A DNA stretch of 64,000 nt from Vibrio halioticoli NBRC 102217 (GCF_000496695.1 NZ_BAUJ01000003.1:186001-250000), one strand, 5' to 3'; positions 49,316-57,762 are shown, counted from the first letter of the stretch. Notes: generated by a model not told the origin, from the sequence alone. Numbers and translations are program-made.

Positions 49316-51032
49316 ACTTGTAAAACGCTTAGGTGATTTGTTAGTTGAAAGCAACATTGTTTCCGAAGAACAAGTACAGCAAGCTCTTGATGCACAAAGA
49401 CAAACGGGGCGAAAGCTCGGTGATACGCTTATTCAGTTAGGCTTTATTTCCGAAAAGCAGTTACTTGAGTTTTTGTCTCAGCAATTAAACTTACCACTGA
49501 TCGATCTTAACCTAGCGCAGGTAGATGTGGATGCCGTGCAGTTGCTTCCCGAAGTGCATGCACGCCGCCTAAGAGCCTTAGTTATCGATTGTCGCGAGCA
49601 TGTTGTGCGCGTGGCAATGAGTGACCCTGCCGATCTGTTTGCTCAAGAATCGGTACTGCGTCTGCTATCAAATTACGACATTGAATTTGTTATCGCCGCA
49701 GAGCATCAATTAGTGTCTGGTTTTGATCGTTATTATCGTCGCACTAAAGATATCGCTTCATTTGCCGAACAGCTGCACGCAGAGCACCAGCCTACCGACA
49801 GTTTTAACATTTCGGCAAGCGATGATTCAGACAGCGATGAAGTGACCGTTGTTAAGCTGATTAATTCCCTGTTTGAAGATGCAGTACAAGTTGGCGCATC
49901 CGATATTCATATTGAACCAGATGAAAACGTGCTTCGTTTAAGGCAACGTGTCGATGGCGTTTTGCATGAAACCATTTTAAATGAAGTGAATATAGCCTCG
50001 GCATTGGTGCTTCGTTTAAAACTGATGGCCGATCTGGATATCTCGGAGAAGCGTCTACCACAAGATGGTCGTTTTCATATTAATGCCAAAGGGCAATCCA
50101 TTGATATTCGTATGTCGACTATGCCAGTGGAGTTTGGCGAGTCGGTGGTAATGCGTTTGCTCAATCAAACCGCAGGTGTGCGTCAGTTGGACGAAACAGG
50201 CTTACCTGAAGACCTATTACAGCGCATTCGTTATCAATTGAAGCGTCCCCATGGAATGATTTTGGTTACCGGACCGACAGGTTCAGGTAAAACCACCACC
50301 TTGTATGGCGCACTGACAGAACTTAATTCTCCGGGTAAGAAAATCATCACAGTGGAAGACCCTGTTGAGTATCGATTACCACGAGTGAATCAGGTGCAGG
50401 TTAATAGTAAAATTAACTTGGATTTCTCCACCATATTGCGAACTTTCTTACGTCAAGATCCCGACATTATTCTAGTGGGTGAGATGCGTGATAGAGAAAC
50501 AGTCGAAATCGGCTTGCGTGCGGCTTTAACCGGTCACTTAGTATTAAGTACTTTGCACACCAATGATGCTGTGGATAGCGCATTGCGTATGATGGACATG
50601 GGCGCGCCGGGTTATCTCGTTGCAAGTTCGGTTCGCGCTGTATTAGCGCAGCGTCTTATTCGTCGTGTCTGTACCGATTGCGGTGAAACTCACAGTGTTA
50701 GTGAGCACCAACAAACTTGGCTGCAAGCGCGCTTCCCAAATCAATCTCATGCGACCTTTAGTAAAGGCCGAGGTTGTCAAAGCTGTAACTTAACAGGTTA
50801 TAAAGGCCGTGTTGGTGTGTTTGAATTACTAGAATTTGATCAAGCGCTAATGGATCTGTTGCGAGCCAATGACGCCGTTGGTTTTACCCAGCAAGCCAGA
50901 CATACCCAAGGGTATAAACCTTTATTGGTATCCGCAATGGAGTTGGCGTTGCAAGGGGTTGTAAGTTTAGAAGAAGTGATGACTTTAGGTGAGGGTGACA
51001 GCTCTGGCCTTATTGAACCGTATATTTTGTAG
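49305..51032 (+). CDS. mshE: MSHA pilus extension ATPase MshE
   Basis: A 575-residue GspE/PilB-type ATPase. The N-terminus has tandem MshEN motifs, R-L-G-D-L-L-V near residue 9 and K-L-G-D-T-L-I near 36. In V. cholerae these motifs bind cyclic di-GMP and switch on MSHA extension. Walker A is G-P-T-G-S-G-K-T near residue 322. The Asp/Glu box E-D-P-V-E-Y follows near 350, and a four-Cys zinc site (C-x2-C and C-x2-C) lies between about 457 and 495. The start is GTG at 49305, with AAGGGGAC upstream. Confidence 0.95.
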   Translation: MAIKLVKRLGDLLVESNIVSEEQVQQALDAQRQTGRKLGDTLIQLGFISEKQLLEFLSQQLNLPLIDLNLAQVDVDAVQLLPEVHARRLRALVIDCREHVVRVAMSDPADLFAQESVLRLLSNYDIEFVIAAEHQLVSGFDRYYRRTKDIASFAEQLHAEHQPTDSFNISASDDSDSDEVTVVKLINSLFEDAVQVGASDIHIEPDENVLRLRQRVDGVLHETILNEVNIASALVLRLKLMADLDISEKRLPQDGRFHINAKGQSIDIRMSTMPVEFGESVVMRLLNQTAGVRQLDETGLPEDLLQRIRYQLKRPHGMILVTGPTGSGKTTTLYGALTELNSPGKKIITVEDPVEYRLPRVNQVQVNSKINLDFSTILRTFLRQDPDIILVGEMRDRETVEIGLRAALTGHLVLSTLHTNDAVDSALRMMDMGAPGYLVASSVRAVLAQRLIRRVCTDCGETHSVSEHQQTWLQARFPNQSHATFSKGRGCQSCNLTGYKGRVGVFELLEFDQALMDLLRANDAVGFTQQARHTQGYKPLLVSAMELALQGVVSLEEVMTLGEGDSSGLIEPYIL

Positions 51033-51038
51033 GGGTTT

Positions 51039-52259
51039 ATGGCTACTTTTAAATATCAAGGACGAAACCTCGAAGGGCAAAAAGTCAATGGCCTCGTCGA
51101 TGCGGCTACCCAAGAATTAGCGGTAGAAGCATTGATTAACAAAGGGATCATACCGACTTCACTGCGTTCAGGTAAAGCGAAGGGAACAAGCAACTTCGAT
51201 TGGAAGGCAATGTTTGTTCCTGCGGTGCCGCTTGAAGTGTACGTGATATTTTGCCGCCAAATGTACAGCTTAACCAAAGCGGGTATTCCGCTATTACGCG
51301 CCATTCGAGGCTTAACCTCAGATGCGAGTAACAAGCAACTTAAACAAGCATTAGAAGAAGTGGGTAATGAACTGACCAATGGTCGCAGTTTGTCTGCATC
51401 CATGCAGCTTCATTCGCATGTGTTTAGCCCTTTATTTGTGTCTATGATTTCCGTCGGTGAAAGTACCGGACGTCTTGACCAAGCGCTATTGCAGTTGAGC
51501 CACTATTACGAGCAAGAGTTAGAAACTCGTAAACGCATAAAAACGGCAATGCGTTATCCGATATTTGTGTTGTCCTTCATTGGCATTGCGATGTTTGTGC
51601 TTAACGTTAAGGTTATTCCGCAATTTGCCAGTATGTTTGCTCGCTTTGGGGTCGATCTGCCATTACCTACGCGCATCTTGATTGGAACGTCGAACTTTTT
51701 CGTGGAGTATTGGACCTTAATTATCGCAGTCATTGTCGGTTTACTGTTTGCTTTTCAGGCTTGGATCAGTCGCGCCGAAGGGCGGGAAACTTGGGATAAA
51801 ATTCGACTGCGTTTCCCTGTTGTGGGGGATATTGTCAATCGTGCGCAACTGGCGCGTTTTTCCAGAACATTTTCCTTGATGCTGCAATCAGGCGTTCCGT
51901 TAAATAATGCATTGGCATTATCAGCCGAATCCATGGACAACAAATATTTAGAAGCACGCCTATTAGAAATGAAAGCGGCGATTGAGGCAGGCTCTGCAAT
52001 TTCCAGTGCGGCAAAGAGTACTGGAATATTTACCCCATTAGTTCAGCAGATGATTTCGGTCGGGGAAGAAACAGGTCGCATAGATGAGTTGCTGATAGAA
52101 GTCGCTGATTTTTATGACCGTGAAGTGGATTACGATCTTAAAACACTGACTGCTCGCATAGAGCCAATCTTACTGGTGATCGTTGCCGGAATGGTGCTGA
52201 TCTTAGCATTGGGTATTTTCCTTCCGATGTGGGGAATGCTGGATGCGATACAAGGATAA
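51039..52259 (+). CDS. mshG: MSHA inner-membrane platform protein MshG (GspF-like)
   Basis: A 406-residue polytopic protein of the GspF/PilC family, the membrane platform on which the pilus is assembled. It has two homologous GspF domains (about residues 70-190 and 272-395), each with the S-V-G-E-x-T-G-R-x-D signature (near 138-147 and 344-353). Three hydrophobic helices are evident, near 170-190, 220-240 and 375-400. It lies 6 bases after mshE. Confidence 0.95.
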   Translation: MATFKYQGRNLEGQKVNGLVDAATQELAVEALINKGIIPTSLRSGKAKGTSNFDWKAMFVPAVPLEVYVIFCRQMYSLTKAGIPLLRAIRGLTSDASNKQLKQALEEVGNELTNGRSLSASMQLHSHVFSPLFVSMISVGESTGRLDQALLQLSHYYEQELETRKRIKTAMRYPIFVLSFIGIAMFVLNVKVIPQFASMFARFGVDLPLPTRILIGTSNFFVEYWTLIIAVIVGLLFAFQAWISRAEGRETWDKIRLRFPVVGDIVNRAQLARFSRTFSLMLQSGVPLNNALALSAESMDNKYLEARLLEMKAAIEAGSAISSAAKSTGIFTPLVQQMISVGEETGRIDELLIEVADFYDREVDYDLKTLTARIEPILLVIVAGMVLILALGIFLPMWGMLDAIQG

Positions 52260-52261
52260 TT

Positions 52262-52717
52262 GTGGAAACAAGTTATCGAAATTCTAACTTAGTGCAACTG
52301 GCTGCTTGGGGCAGTGTTGTGCTGATTTTAATTGCAGTATTGTTGACTGCGATGCATCGAATAAGGACGGAAGCCGAAAGCACATTAGTATCGTTAATCG
52401 CCAGCAAAGCACTGTTTAGGGCTAACCATTTGCGTCAGCATTGGGAGATGCATGGCAAGCCTATGCAAACCAAGATTAACGATAAAACAGTGTCGTTTAA
52501 TGATAAAGGCTGGGTAAAACCGATATTGGATGAAGCACAAAGTTGCGAAGCATGGCAGACATTTATATTGCCAAAATCTAAGCAAGAGTATTCACCTATA
52601 TCGGTCGAATTGTTTCAGGAGGGTAACGTGTATTCATGTGCCTATACTTTTAGTAACCAAGAGGTGTTAGTGATAAAAATGGTTGGAGGAAGTCTATCTA
52701 TTCAAAAGGAAAGTTGA
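52262..52717 (+). CDS. mshF: MSHA biogenesis protein MshF
   Basis: A 151-residue protein with one N-terminal membrane helix (about residues 10-30) and a small polar C-terminal domain with two Cys. The start is taken as GTG 52262, which has AAGGA 7 bases upstream; the frame open from 52229 would overlap mshG. The position between mshG and mshB is that of MshF in Vibrio cholerae. The role is not well understood. A pilin-like orientation of the helix is possible. Confidence 0.75.
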   Translation: METSYRNSNLVQLAAWGSVVLILIAVLLTAMHRIRTEAESTLVSLIASKALFRANHLRQHWEMHGKPMQTKINDKTVSFNDKGWVKPILDEAQSCEAWQTFILPKSKQEYSPISVELFQEGNVYSCAYTFSNQEVLVIKMVGGSLSIQKES

Positions 52718-52771
52718 AGATATTTCGTACATCTATGTCTATTTATAAGTAGATTATTTAAACAATAAGTA

Positions 52772-52777
52772 TATAAT
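52772..52777 (+). promoter_or_regulatory. Putative -10 element upstream of mshB
   Basis: A perfect TATAAT 34 bases before the mshB start, in the 94-base gap that is the first sizeable break in the msh gene string. The -35 region is weak. It suggests a second promoter dividing machine genes from pilin genes. Confidence 0.4.
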
Positions 52778-52811
52778 CTGCCGTCCAAATTTATACCCAA
52801 GAGGGATTTTT

Positions 52812-53396
52812 ATGAAACGTAACTCCGGTTTTTCTTTGGTTGAACTTGTTATCGTTATCGTGGTGCTTGGTCTGTTAGCTGTTGCTGCATTACCTAGATT
52901 CTTAAACGTGACTGACAAAGCAAAAGAAGCAAGTGTAGAAGGTGTGGCTGGCGGATTCGCTACCGCTGTATTATCGGCTCGCGCGCAGTGGGAAGCAGAG
53001 CAACGTCCTCGTGCCGTTACAGATAATAAAAATAGTAATTTTGTTGATTATGATGGTAGTTATTTTCAATTAACATCATCTGAGCTAGGAAATGGAACTG
53101 ATTCTGGTCTTCGTGATGGTTACCCTATCGCATTTGCTGATGATATTAAACCAACAACAACGTCACCTGTTAGTTTGAATGAAACTGCTTGTGTAGAATT
53201 GTTTGAAAACTTACTGCAGAATCCACCGAAAGTAGGTACAACGACTGAAGCTGGTAATGACAGTACAATCAAATATTCAGCGCAATTTATCAATGATAAC
53301 TGTCGCTACACCCAATTGAGCGGTAATCAAACGGCTCCTGCACATTACTTTGATTATGATGTGTCTAAAGGCGCAGTTAACGTAGTCTTAAATTAA
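52812..53396 (+). CDS. mshB: MSHA minor pilin MshB
   Basis: A 194-residue prepilin with the short leader M-K-R-N-S-G cleaved before Phe, then the hydrophobic helix F-S-L-V-E-L-V-I-V-I-V-V-L-G with Glu5. The C-terminal globular part contains a late Cys pair (about residues 136 and 171). It precedes the mshA genes, as in V. cholerae, and is followed by a large stem-loop. Confidence 0.9.
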   Translation: MKRNSGFSLVELVIVIVVLGLLAVAALPRFLNVTDKAKEASVEGVAGGFATAVLSARAQWEAEQRPRAVTDNKNSNFVDYDGSYFQLTSSELGNGTDSGLRDGYPIAFADDIKPTTTSPVSLNETACVELFENLLQNPPKVGTTTEAGNDSTIKYSAQFINDNCRYTQLSGNQTAPAHYFDYDVSKGAVNVVLN

Positions 53397-53409
53397 TGAA
53401 AGTGGCATG

Positions 53410-53499
53410 AACGCTTTGTAAGATTAACCAGTAGTAGCAATGATCTTTTGGGTATTGTGTTGCTACTACTGGTGTTTAACGTAGTTTTAGAGCGTTTTT
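53410..53499 (+). terminator. Large nested stem-loop after mshB
   Basis: A perfect 13-bp inverted repeat (CCAGTAGTAGCAA at 53428-53440 and its complement at 53460-53472) is enclosed by a shorter outer stem (AACGCT/AGCGTT) followed by TTTT. It is probably a terminator, perhaps leaky, between mshB and the first mshA. Confidence 0.7.
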
Positions 53500-53617
53500 G
53501 TCGTACTTTCATGTAGTAACTGAAAAAGAGCAACACACTTTGATATAATCCTTATCAAAACAAGGGATTATAAAAATAAAAAATGAGTCGATATGTTATA
53601 AAAAAGTATGCATATCA

Positions 53618-53657
53618 CTTGTTTATATTATTTTACGAGTTAATATATTTAGTAACA
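53618..53657 (+). promoter_or_regulatory. 40-bp upstream element of the first mshA copy
   Basis: A 40-base segment ending TTTAGTAACA, 35 bases before the ATG. It can be read as a promoter with TTGTTT and TAATAT at a 16-base spacing. Related segments occur at the same distance before the other two mshA copies. Confidence 0.6.
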
Positions 53658-53692
53658 GTTCAAGTATGTTAAATACATAAAAGGTAAAAAAT

Positions 53693-54193
53693 ATGAAGAA
53701 GCAAGGCGGTTTTACACTTATTGAGCTTGTAGTAGTTATCGTTATTCTAGGTATCCTAGCCGTAACAGCTGCTCCTCGCTTTTTGAATCTACAATCTGAT
53801 GCACGTGAGTCTTCTCTACAAGGCTTGAAAGGTGCAATGGCGGGTGCAGGCTCTATCGTTTATGGTAAGGCTGCGATTGAAGGCAAAGAGCGTGAAGAAG
53901 TTAGTGGAGCTTATCCTACTTTGGATGACTCGACACAAATTAATTTTGGCTATCCTGCTGCAACAACAGGTGGTCTAGTTAAGGTTGTTCAAGGACTAGA
54001 AGACTCTGATGAATGGGTCTATGCAGAAGATACTCCAGGAGTCGTTGGTACTGCTGGAACTCTAGTAGCAACATTTTCCGGCAATGCATCAGGTGCAGTA
54101 GCTATTAAAAATACTGGTTGTTATGTTCAATATACAGAGGCTGACTCGGAAACATCAACTCCTGATATTAGCGTAACTGCTACTAGCTGTTAA
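53693..54193 (+). CDS. mshA: MSHA major pilin, copy 1
   Basis: A 166-residue type IV prepilin with leader M-K-K-Q-G-G cleaved before Phe, then F-T-L-I-E-L-V-V-V-I-V-I-L-G (Glu5 of the mature protein). The first 60 residues are nearly identical to copies 2 and 3; the rest diverges. A C-terminal Cys pair (N-T-G-C-Y-V and the final Cys) forms the disulfide loop expected of MshA. AAAAGGT precedes the start. It has its own upstream element and terminator, so it can be expressed separately. Confidence 0.92.
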   Translation: MKKQGGFTLIELVVVIVILGILAVTAAPRFLNLQSDARESSLQGLKGAMAGAGSIVYGKAAIEGKEREEVSGAYPTLDDSTQINFGYPAATTGGLVKVVQGLEDSDEWVYAEDTPGVVGTAGTLVATFSGNASGAVAIKNTGCYVQYTEADSETSTPDISVTATSC

Positions 54194-54269
54194 TAAATAG
54201 AATTTATAAATTGGCTTCACTTTGAAGTGATTTCCTAAAATTGAACATTTCTATTAAGTGAAGTTTAAG

Positions 54270-54310
54270 GTCTGATTTCGATACTTTTTCGAAGTCAGAC
54301 TTTTTATTTT
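54270..54310 (+). terminator. Intrinsic terminator of mshA copy 1
   Basis: A 12-bp stem (GTCTGATTTCGA with TCGAAGTCAGAC, one G-T pair) and a T-rich loop, followed by TTTTTATTTT, about 75 bases after the stop codon. Confidence 0.93.
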
Positions 54311-54451
54311 AATACATAGATCAATTATAGTCTTCTGCATACTCCTTATATGATACTTCACTTATGATATCTGACGATTATTTACTGGTTTAGAACAAAG
54401 ATTTATAGTAGTAGTTAAGACGTCAATTTATAGTAAAAAATTAGTACATCT
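54311..54451. other. Gap between the copy 1 terminator and the copy 2 upstream element
   Basis: About 140 AT-rich bases with no gene or clear structure. Together with the terminator and upstream element they make up the 327-base gap between the first and second mshA. Confidence 0.4.
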
Positions 54452-54491
54452 CTTGTTTAAATCACCTCAGAAACTAAGCTATTTAGTAACA
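54452..54491 (+). promoter_or_regulatory. 40-bp upstream element of the second mshA copy
   Basis: Same length and layout as the element before copy 1: it begins CTTGTTTAAA, has TAAGCT at the -10 position and ends TTTAGTAACA, 29 bases before the ATG. Confidence 0.6.
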
Positions 54492-54520
54492 ATTAGAATT
54501 GGGCATATAAAGGGAACAAC

Positions 54521-54985
54521 ATGAAAAAACAAGTTGGCTTTACGCTTATTGAACTTGTCGTAGTTATTGTCATTCTCGGTATCCTAGCTGTAACAGCTGC
54601 TCCTCGCTTTTTGAATCTACAATCTGACGCACGCAAGTCTTCTTTACAAGGCTTAAAAGGTGCGATGACTAGTGCAGCATCTATTGTCTATAGTAAGGCT
54701 GTGATAGAAGGTAAAGAAGCTACAGCTACAGCAGATATCGAAGGGATCGATATTGTATATGGTTATCCATCAAATAGTGATACGGGAATAATGAAAGCTG
54801 TGGACGGCTTAGAGAAAGATTGGATGCTTGTATTTTTAAACGGTTCAGATATGACCTTTACATTTAAAGGACAAGATTCCAGTCAGTTTACTGATACAAA
54901 TGGCTGTTATGTTCGATATGATCCGGCGATAAGTACCGCAGCTAATTTATCAGCCAAAGCAACCGTTGTTGATAATGATTGTTAA
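54521..54985 (+). CDS. mshA: MSHA major pilin, copy 2
   Basis: A 154-residue type IV prepilin. The leader M-K-K-Q-V-G has Val where the others have Gly, but keeps the Gly before the cleaved Phe and Glu5. Identity to copy 1 holds for about 60 residues; after that the sequence is different and shorter. The Cys pair near the C-terminus (N-G-C-Y-V, final Cys) is kept, so it should fold as an MSHA-type pilin. AAAGGGAAC precedes the ATG. Confidence 0.9.
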   Translation: MKKQVGFTLIELVVVIVILGILAVTAAPRFLNLQSDARKSSLQGLKGAMTSAASIVYSKAVIEGKEATATADIEGIDIVYGYPSNSDTGIMKAVDGLEKDWMLVFLNGSDMTFTFKGQDSSQFTDTNGCYVRYDPAISTAANLSAKATVVDNDC

Positions 54986-55007
54986 CTTAAAATATTAGAC
55001 TCCAGAA

Positions 55008-55030
55008 GGCCGACTTTGTCGGTCTTTTTT
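55008..55030 (+). terminator. Intrinsic terminator of mshA copy 2
   Basis: GGCCGAC, loop TTT, GTCGGTC (one G-T pair) followed by TTTTTT, 22 bases after the stop codon. Confidence 0.92.
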
Positions 55031-55215
55031 ATGCGTCTAATTAAATAACATATTTCCTAATGAAATTAATTTTAATTATATATAAGGCCTATCATTTCAA
55101 TATTCACCTCACTGCGTATCGCAAATAAAGGATTATATATCCAAATATAACCTTCCATAACGCCATGTATTCTAAAAAAGAATATTGCTATCTACCGTAA
55201 ATTTGACCTATAACG

Positions 55216-55255
55216 CCTATTTATATTTACTTACAAGTTAACCTACTTAGCAATA
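55216..55255 (+). promoter_or_regulatory. 40-bp upstream element of the third mshA copy
   Basis: Same length and position as the other two: begins CCTATTTATA, has TAACCT at the -10 position and ends CTTAGCAATA, 30 bases before the ATG. It is the most diverged copy. Confidence 0.55.
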
Positions 55256-55285
55256 GGTATGTTAGGTTATATAAAAGGCGGCAAA

Positions 55286-55750
55286 ATGAAAAGGCAAGGT
55301 GGTTTTACACTTATTGAGCTTGTAGTGGTAATAGTTATTTTAGGTGTTCTAGCTGTAACAGCAGCTCCTCGCTTTTTGAACTTACAATCTGATGCACACA
55401 AGTCTTCTTTGCAAGGCTTGAAAGGTGCAATCACCAGCGCAGCGTCTATTGTTTATAGTAAATCAGTGATTGAAGGGAAAGAAACTCAACCATCAAGCAC
55501 TCTGATAGAGAATATTGATACTGCCTACGGTTACCCATCAGCGACGTCTACAGGTATTCTTTTGGCTATTCAGTCAGGATCAGATAGTGATAAATTAGCA
55601 TCCGGTATTATTGACGATTCATTATTTGCAACTTTTTCAGATACTGCTTCTGGAGCTATGGCAATAAAGCGTACACATTGTTACGTAACGTATACTCAAG
55701 CCTCCTCCAGTGCTTTACCAACTGTAGATGTAGAAGATTCTGGCTGTTAA
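55286..55750 (+). CDS. mshA: MSHA major pilin, copy 3
   Basis: A 154-residue type IV prepilin, leader M-K-R-Q-G-G then F-T-L-I-E-L. The start at 55286 is preferred to the ATG at 55259 because it gives the standard leader length and has AAAAGGCGG upstream. It resembles copy 2 up to about residue 68 (S-A-A-S-I-V-Y-S-K), then diverges. The C-terminal Cys pair (T-H-C-Y-V, final Cys) is present. Copies 2 and 3 therefore look more closely related to each other in the helix-proximal part than to copy 1. Confidence 0.9.
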   Translation: MKRQGGFTLIELVVVIVILGVLAVTAAPRFLNLQSDAHKSSLQGLKGAITSAASIVYSKSVIEGKETQPSSTLIENIDTAYGYPSATSTGILLAIQSGSDSDKLASGIIDDSLFATFSDTASGAMAIKRTHCYVTYTQASSSALPTVDVEDSGC

Positions 55751-55766
55751 TTATTAACATCGAACT

Positions 55767-55792
55767 AAGGTCAGTAATCGCTGACCTTTTTT
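55767..55792 (+). terminator. Intrinsic terminator of mshA copy 3
   Basis: AAGGTCAG, loop TAATCG, CTGACCTT followed by TTTT, 16 bases after the stop codon. It separates the pilin array from mshC. Confidence 0.93.
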
Positions 55793-55839
55793 ATTCCCAA
55801 CAATCATGCTATTTCTTAGCGAGATTGCATTCAATTCTA

Positions 55840-55845
55840 TATAAT
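55840..55845 (+). promoter_or_regulatory. Putative -10 element upstream of mshC
   Basis: A perfect TATAAT 36 bases before mshC, after the terminator of mshA copy 3. The -35 region is not convincing. A promoter is needed here if the terminator is efficient. Confidence 0.45.
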
Positions 55846-55881
55846 CTAATTACTTACGTTTTCATTGGTTAGGGACAAGCA

Positions 55882-56379
55882 ATGGATCACCAGCCTATTG
55901 CAAAGAATATAAAAGGTTTTACCTTGGTCGAGCTGATTATTGTCATAATCGTGGCTGCGATTTTGTCTTTGTATGCCTCAAGTAAATATATTGGTGTATC
56001 ACAGTTTTCCGCTCAAGCCGCACAGCAGCAAGGCATTGCTGTTATTCGGCAAATTCAGCTTGGTAGAATGCAGTCTAATATTGAAGATAGTAGCTTACTT
56101 CATCAACGATTTCGCTTAGTGGTGACGGGGCAATGCTTAGGTTCGCAACAAGCCTGCACCACCAATACCCAACCTCTGAGCAATGTAGTGGTTCTAGAAA
56201 ATCAAGATATGAACTTTTCGCCTTCAATGACCATTGATTTTGATTTACTGGGCAACCCCACCTGCAGTTCAGGTTGCACTACGCCAGTAGCAGGTCAGTC
56301 TATCCGTATTCTTGTTGCTAGCACTCAAGATCAGCAAGAGATCTGCATCAATAGTCAGGGGTATGTTTATGGCTGTTAA
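55882..56379 (+). CDS. mshC: MSHA minor pilin MshC
   Basis: A 165-residue prepilin-like protein. The leader is 12 residues long (M-D-H-Q-P-I-A-K-N-I-K-G) and is cleaved before F-T-L-V-E-L, with Glu5. The globular domain holds Cys-rich loops (C-x6-C near residues 86-93 and C-S-S-G-C near 131-135). GspH-like minor pilins have this size. It overlaps mshD by 11 bases. Confidence 0.86.
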   Translation: MDHQPIAKNIKGFTLVELIIVIIVAAILSLYASSKYIGVSQFSAQAAQQQGIAVIRQIQLGRMQSNIEDSSLLHQRFRLVVTGQCLGSQQACTTNTQPLSNVVVLENQDMNFSPSMTIDFDLLGNPTCSSGCTTPVAGQSIRILVASTQDQQEICINSQGYVYGC

Positions 56380-56968
56380 AAAGCAGGCTGGTTTTACACT
56401 TATTGAAAGCATCATCGCTATTGTTATCTTGGGGATTGCTCTGATCACCTTGACCAGTTTCCTATTTCCTCAAATCAGCCAATCAGCCAAACCTTTTTAC
56501 GAAGTGCGAGCATCGGCGTTAGGCTCAAGCTTGATGACTGAAATCTTAGCCAGAAACTTTGATGAACACAGTGATCATGATGGTGGAAGATATCGTTGTG
56601 GTGAAAGTGACTATATTGATAGTTCCGCTCAACCTATCCTATGTACCGCAAGTGCCGATTTTGGGCCTGACAACAATGAGCCGCCGGCATTATTTAATGA
56701 CGTGGATGATTATATAGGTTGTTGGTACACCACCTCTGATTCGCAAAATAGCTGTATTGATAAAACTCATGGCGGGAAATTAACTGATATTTTTGGTAGT
56801 GATATCAGTGGCGATTATTTAGGTTTTAGAGCGGAAGTGAAGGTTGAATATGACCATGACACTCGCTTAGGAGATGCCAGTCAGGATTTATTTAAAAAAA
56901 TCACAGTCACGATTACCGCTAGCCAATATGGGGATTTCAAATTTATCTCATATAGAGGGAACTACTAA
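56369..56968 (+). CDS. mshD: MSHA minor pilin MshD
   Basis: A 199-residue prepilin-like protein with leader M-A-V-K-K-Q-A-G cleaved before F-T-L-I-E-S, then a hydrophobic helix. ATG 56369 lies 8 bases after AGGGG; the ATG at 56363 is too close to that site. The C-terminal domain resembles GspI/PilV-type minor pilins. It shares one base with mshO (TAATG). Confidence 0.86.
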   Translation: MAVKKQAGFTLIESIIAIVILGIALITLTSFLFPQISQSAKPFYEVRASALGSSLMTEILARNFDEHSDHDGGRYRCGESDYIDSSAQPILCTASADFGPDNNEPPALFNDVDDYIGCWYTTSDSQNSCIDKTHGGKLTDIFGSDISGDYLGFRAEVKVEYDHDTRLGDASQDLFKKITVTITASQYGDFKFISYRGNY

Positions 56969-57762
56969 TGAAACAACGTGGTTTGACTCTGATTGAAATG
57001 ATCATCACGATCATAATTCTCGCAATTATATTTTTAGGCATTGCAGGTTTTGTGGAGTTTGGCACTAAAGGATATGTGCAGTCTGTAGATAGACAGCGAT
57101 TACAAAACCAAGCTCGTTTTGCTATAGAAAAAATGAGCCGAGAGATACGTTATGCTGTGCCTAATAGCTTTAAAACAGTCAGTGATGACTTAAATAAATG
57201 CTTAATCTTTTACCCCATCCAATATTCTGGTTTCTATAAATTTGTAGAATCCACAAAGCATGTAGAGTTTGTGGTTAGCAATGAAGACTATTCACATCCA
57301 CATACCTTTTCAACAGATACTCGATTAGTCATAAACCCCAGTCGAATAGAAGATTTAGAGGAGTCCGGCTCTCAGGCTGTTGGTTTAGGAAGTACCACTA
57401 CATCAACCTTGGGACACTACTTCTCAGTGGCAATGAACTTAACTAGTCAATCGAGTGCCAAGCGACATTTTATCTATCAAGATAAAACGGTAACTTACTG
57501 CGTAGAACGTACCAGTAGCAGTGACGAAATAGGAAGAATAGTGCGTTATTATGGCGATATTGAGCCCAATACCGCTATTACTGATATTAATCATAATATC
57601 GGAGTGATAGTGGCAACAGGTCTTGCCTTTAGTGACAGTGATTTTATTTACCAACAAACAGCTCTTCAGCGTGGCGGGTTAGTTCACCTTGATTTATTGT
57701 TCAAAAACGGTGACGAGCAGAGTCAATATAAACATGATGTGCAGGTGAGTAATGTACCGTAA
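56968..57762 (+). CDS. mshO: MSHA minor pilin MshO
   Basis: A 264-residue prepilin-like protein of GspJ/PilW type. The leader M-K-Q-R-G is cleaved before L-T-L-I-E-M, so mature residue 1 is Leu in place of the usual Phe, with Glu5 kept. The helix is followed by A-R-F-A-I-E-K-M-S-R-E-I-R near residues 46-58, a typical PilW/GspJ segment. It overlaps mshP by 11 bases. Confidence 0.87.
   Translation: MKQRGLTLIEMIITIIILAIIFLGIAGFVEFGTKGYVQSVDRQRLQNQARFAIEKMSREIRYAVPNSFKTVSDDLNKCLIFYPIQYSGFYKFVESTKHVEFVVSNEDYSHPHTFSTDTRLVINPSRIEDLEESGSQAVGLGSTTTSTLGHYFSVAMNLTSQSSAKRHFIYQDKTVTYCVERTSSSDEIGRIVRYYGDIEPNTAITDINHNIGVIVATGLAFSDSDFIYQQTALQRGGLVHLDLLFKNGDEQSQYKHDVQVSNVP

Noticed and set aside
53693..55750. 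mshA copies as pseudogenes or assembly duplicates
   Set aside because: All three frames are intact with leader, Glu5 and terminal Cys, and their C-terminal halves and spacers differ, so they are neither decayed nor an assembly duplication.
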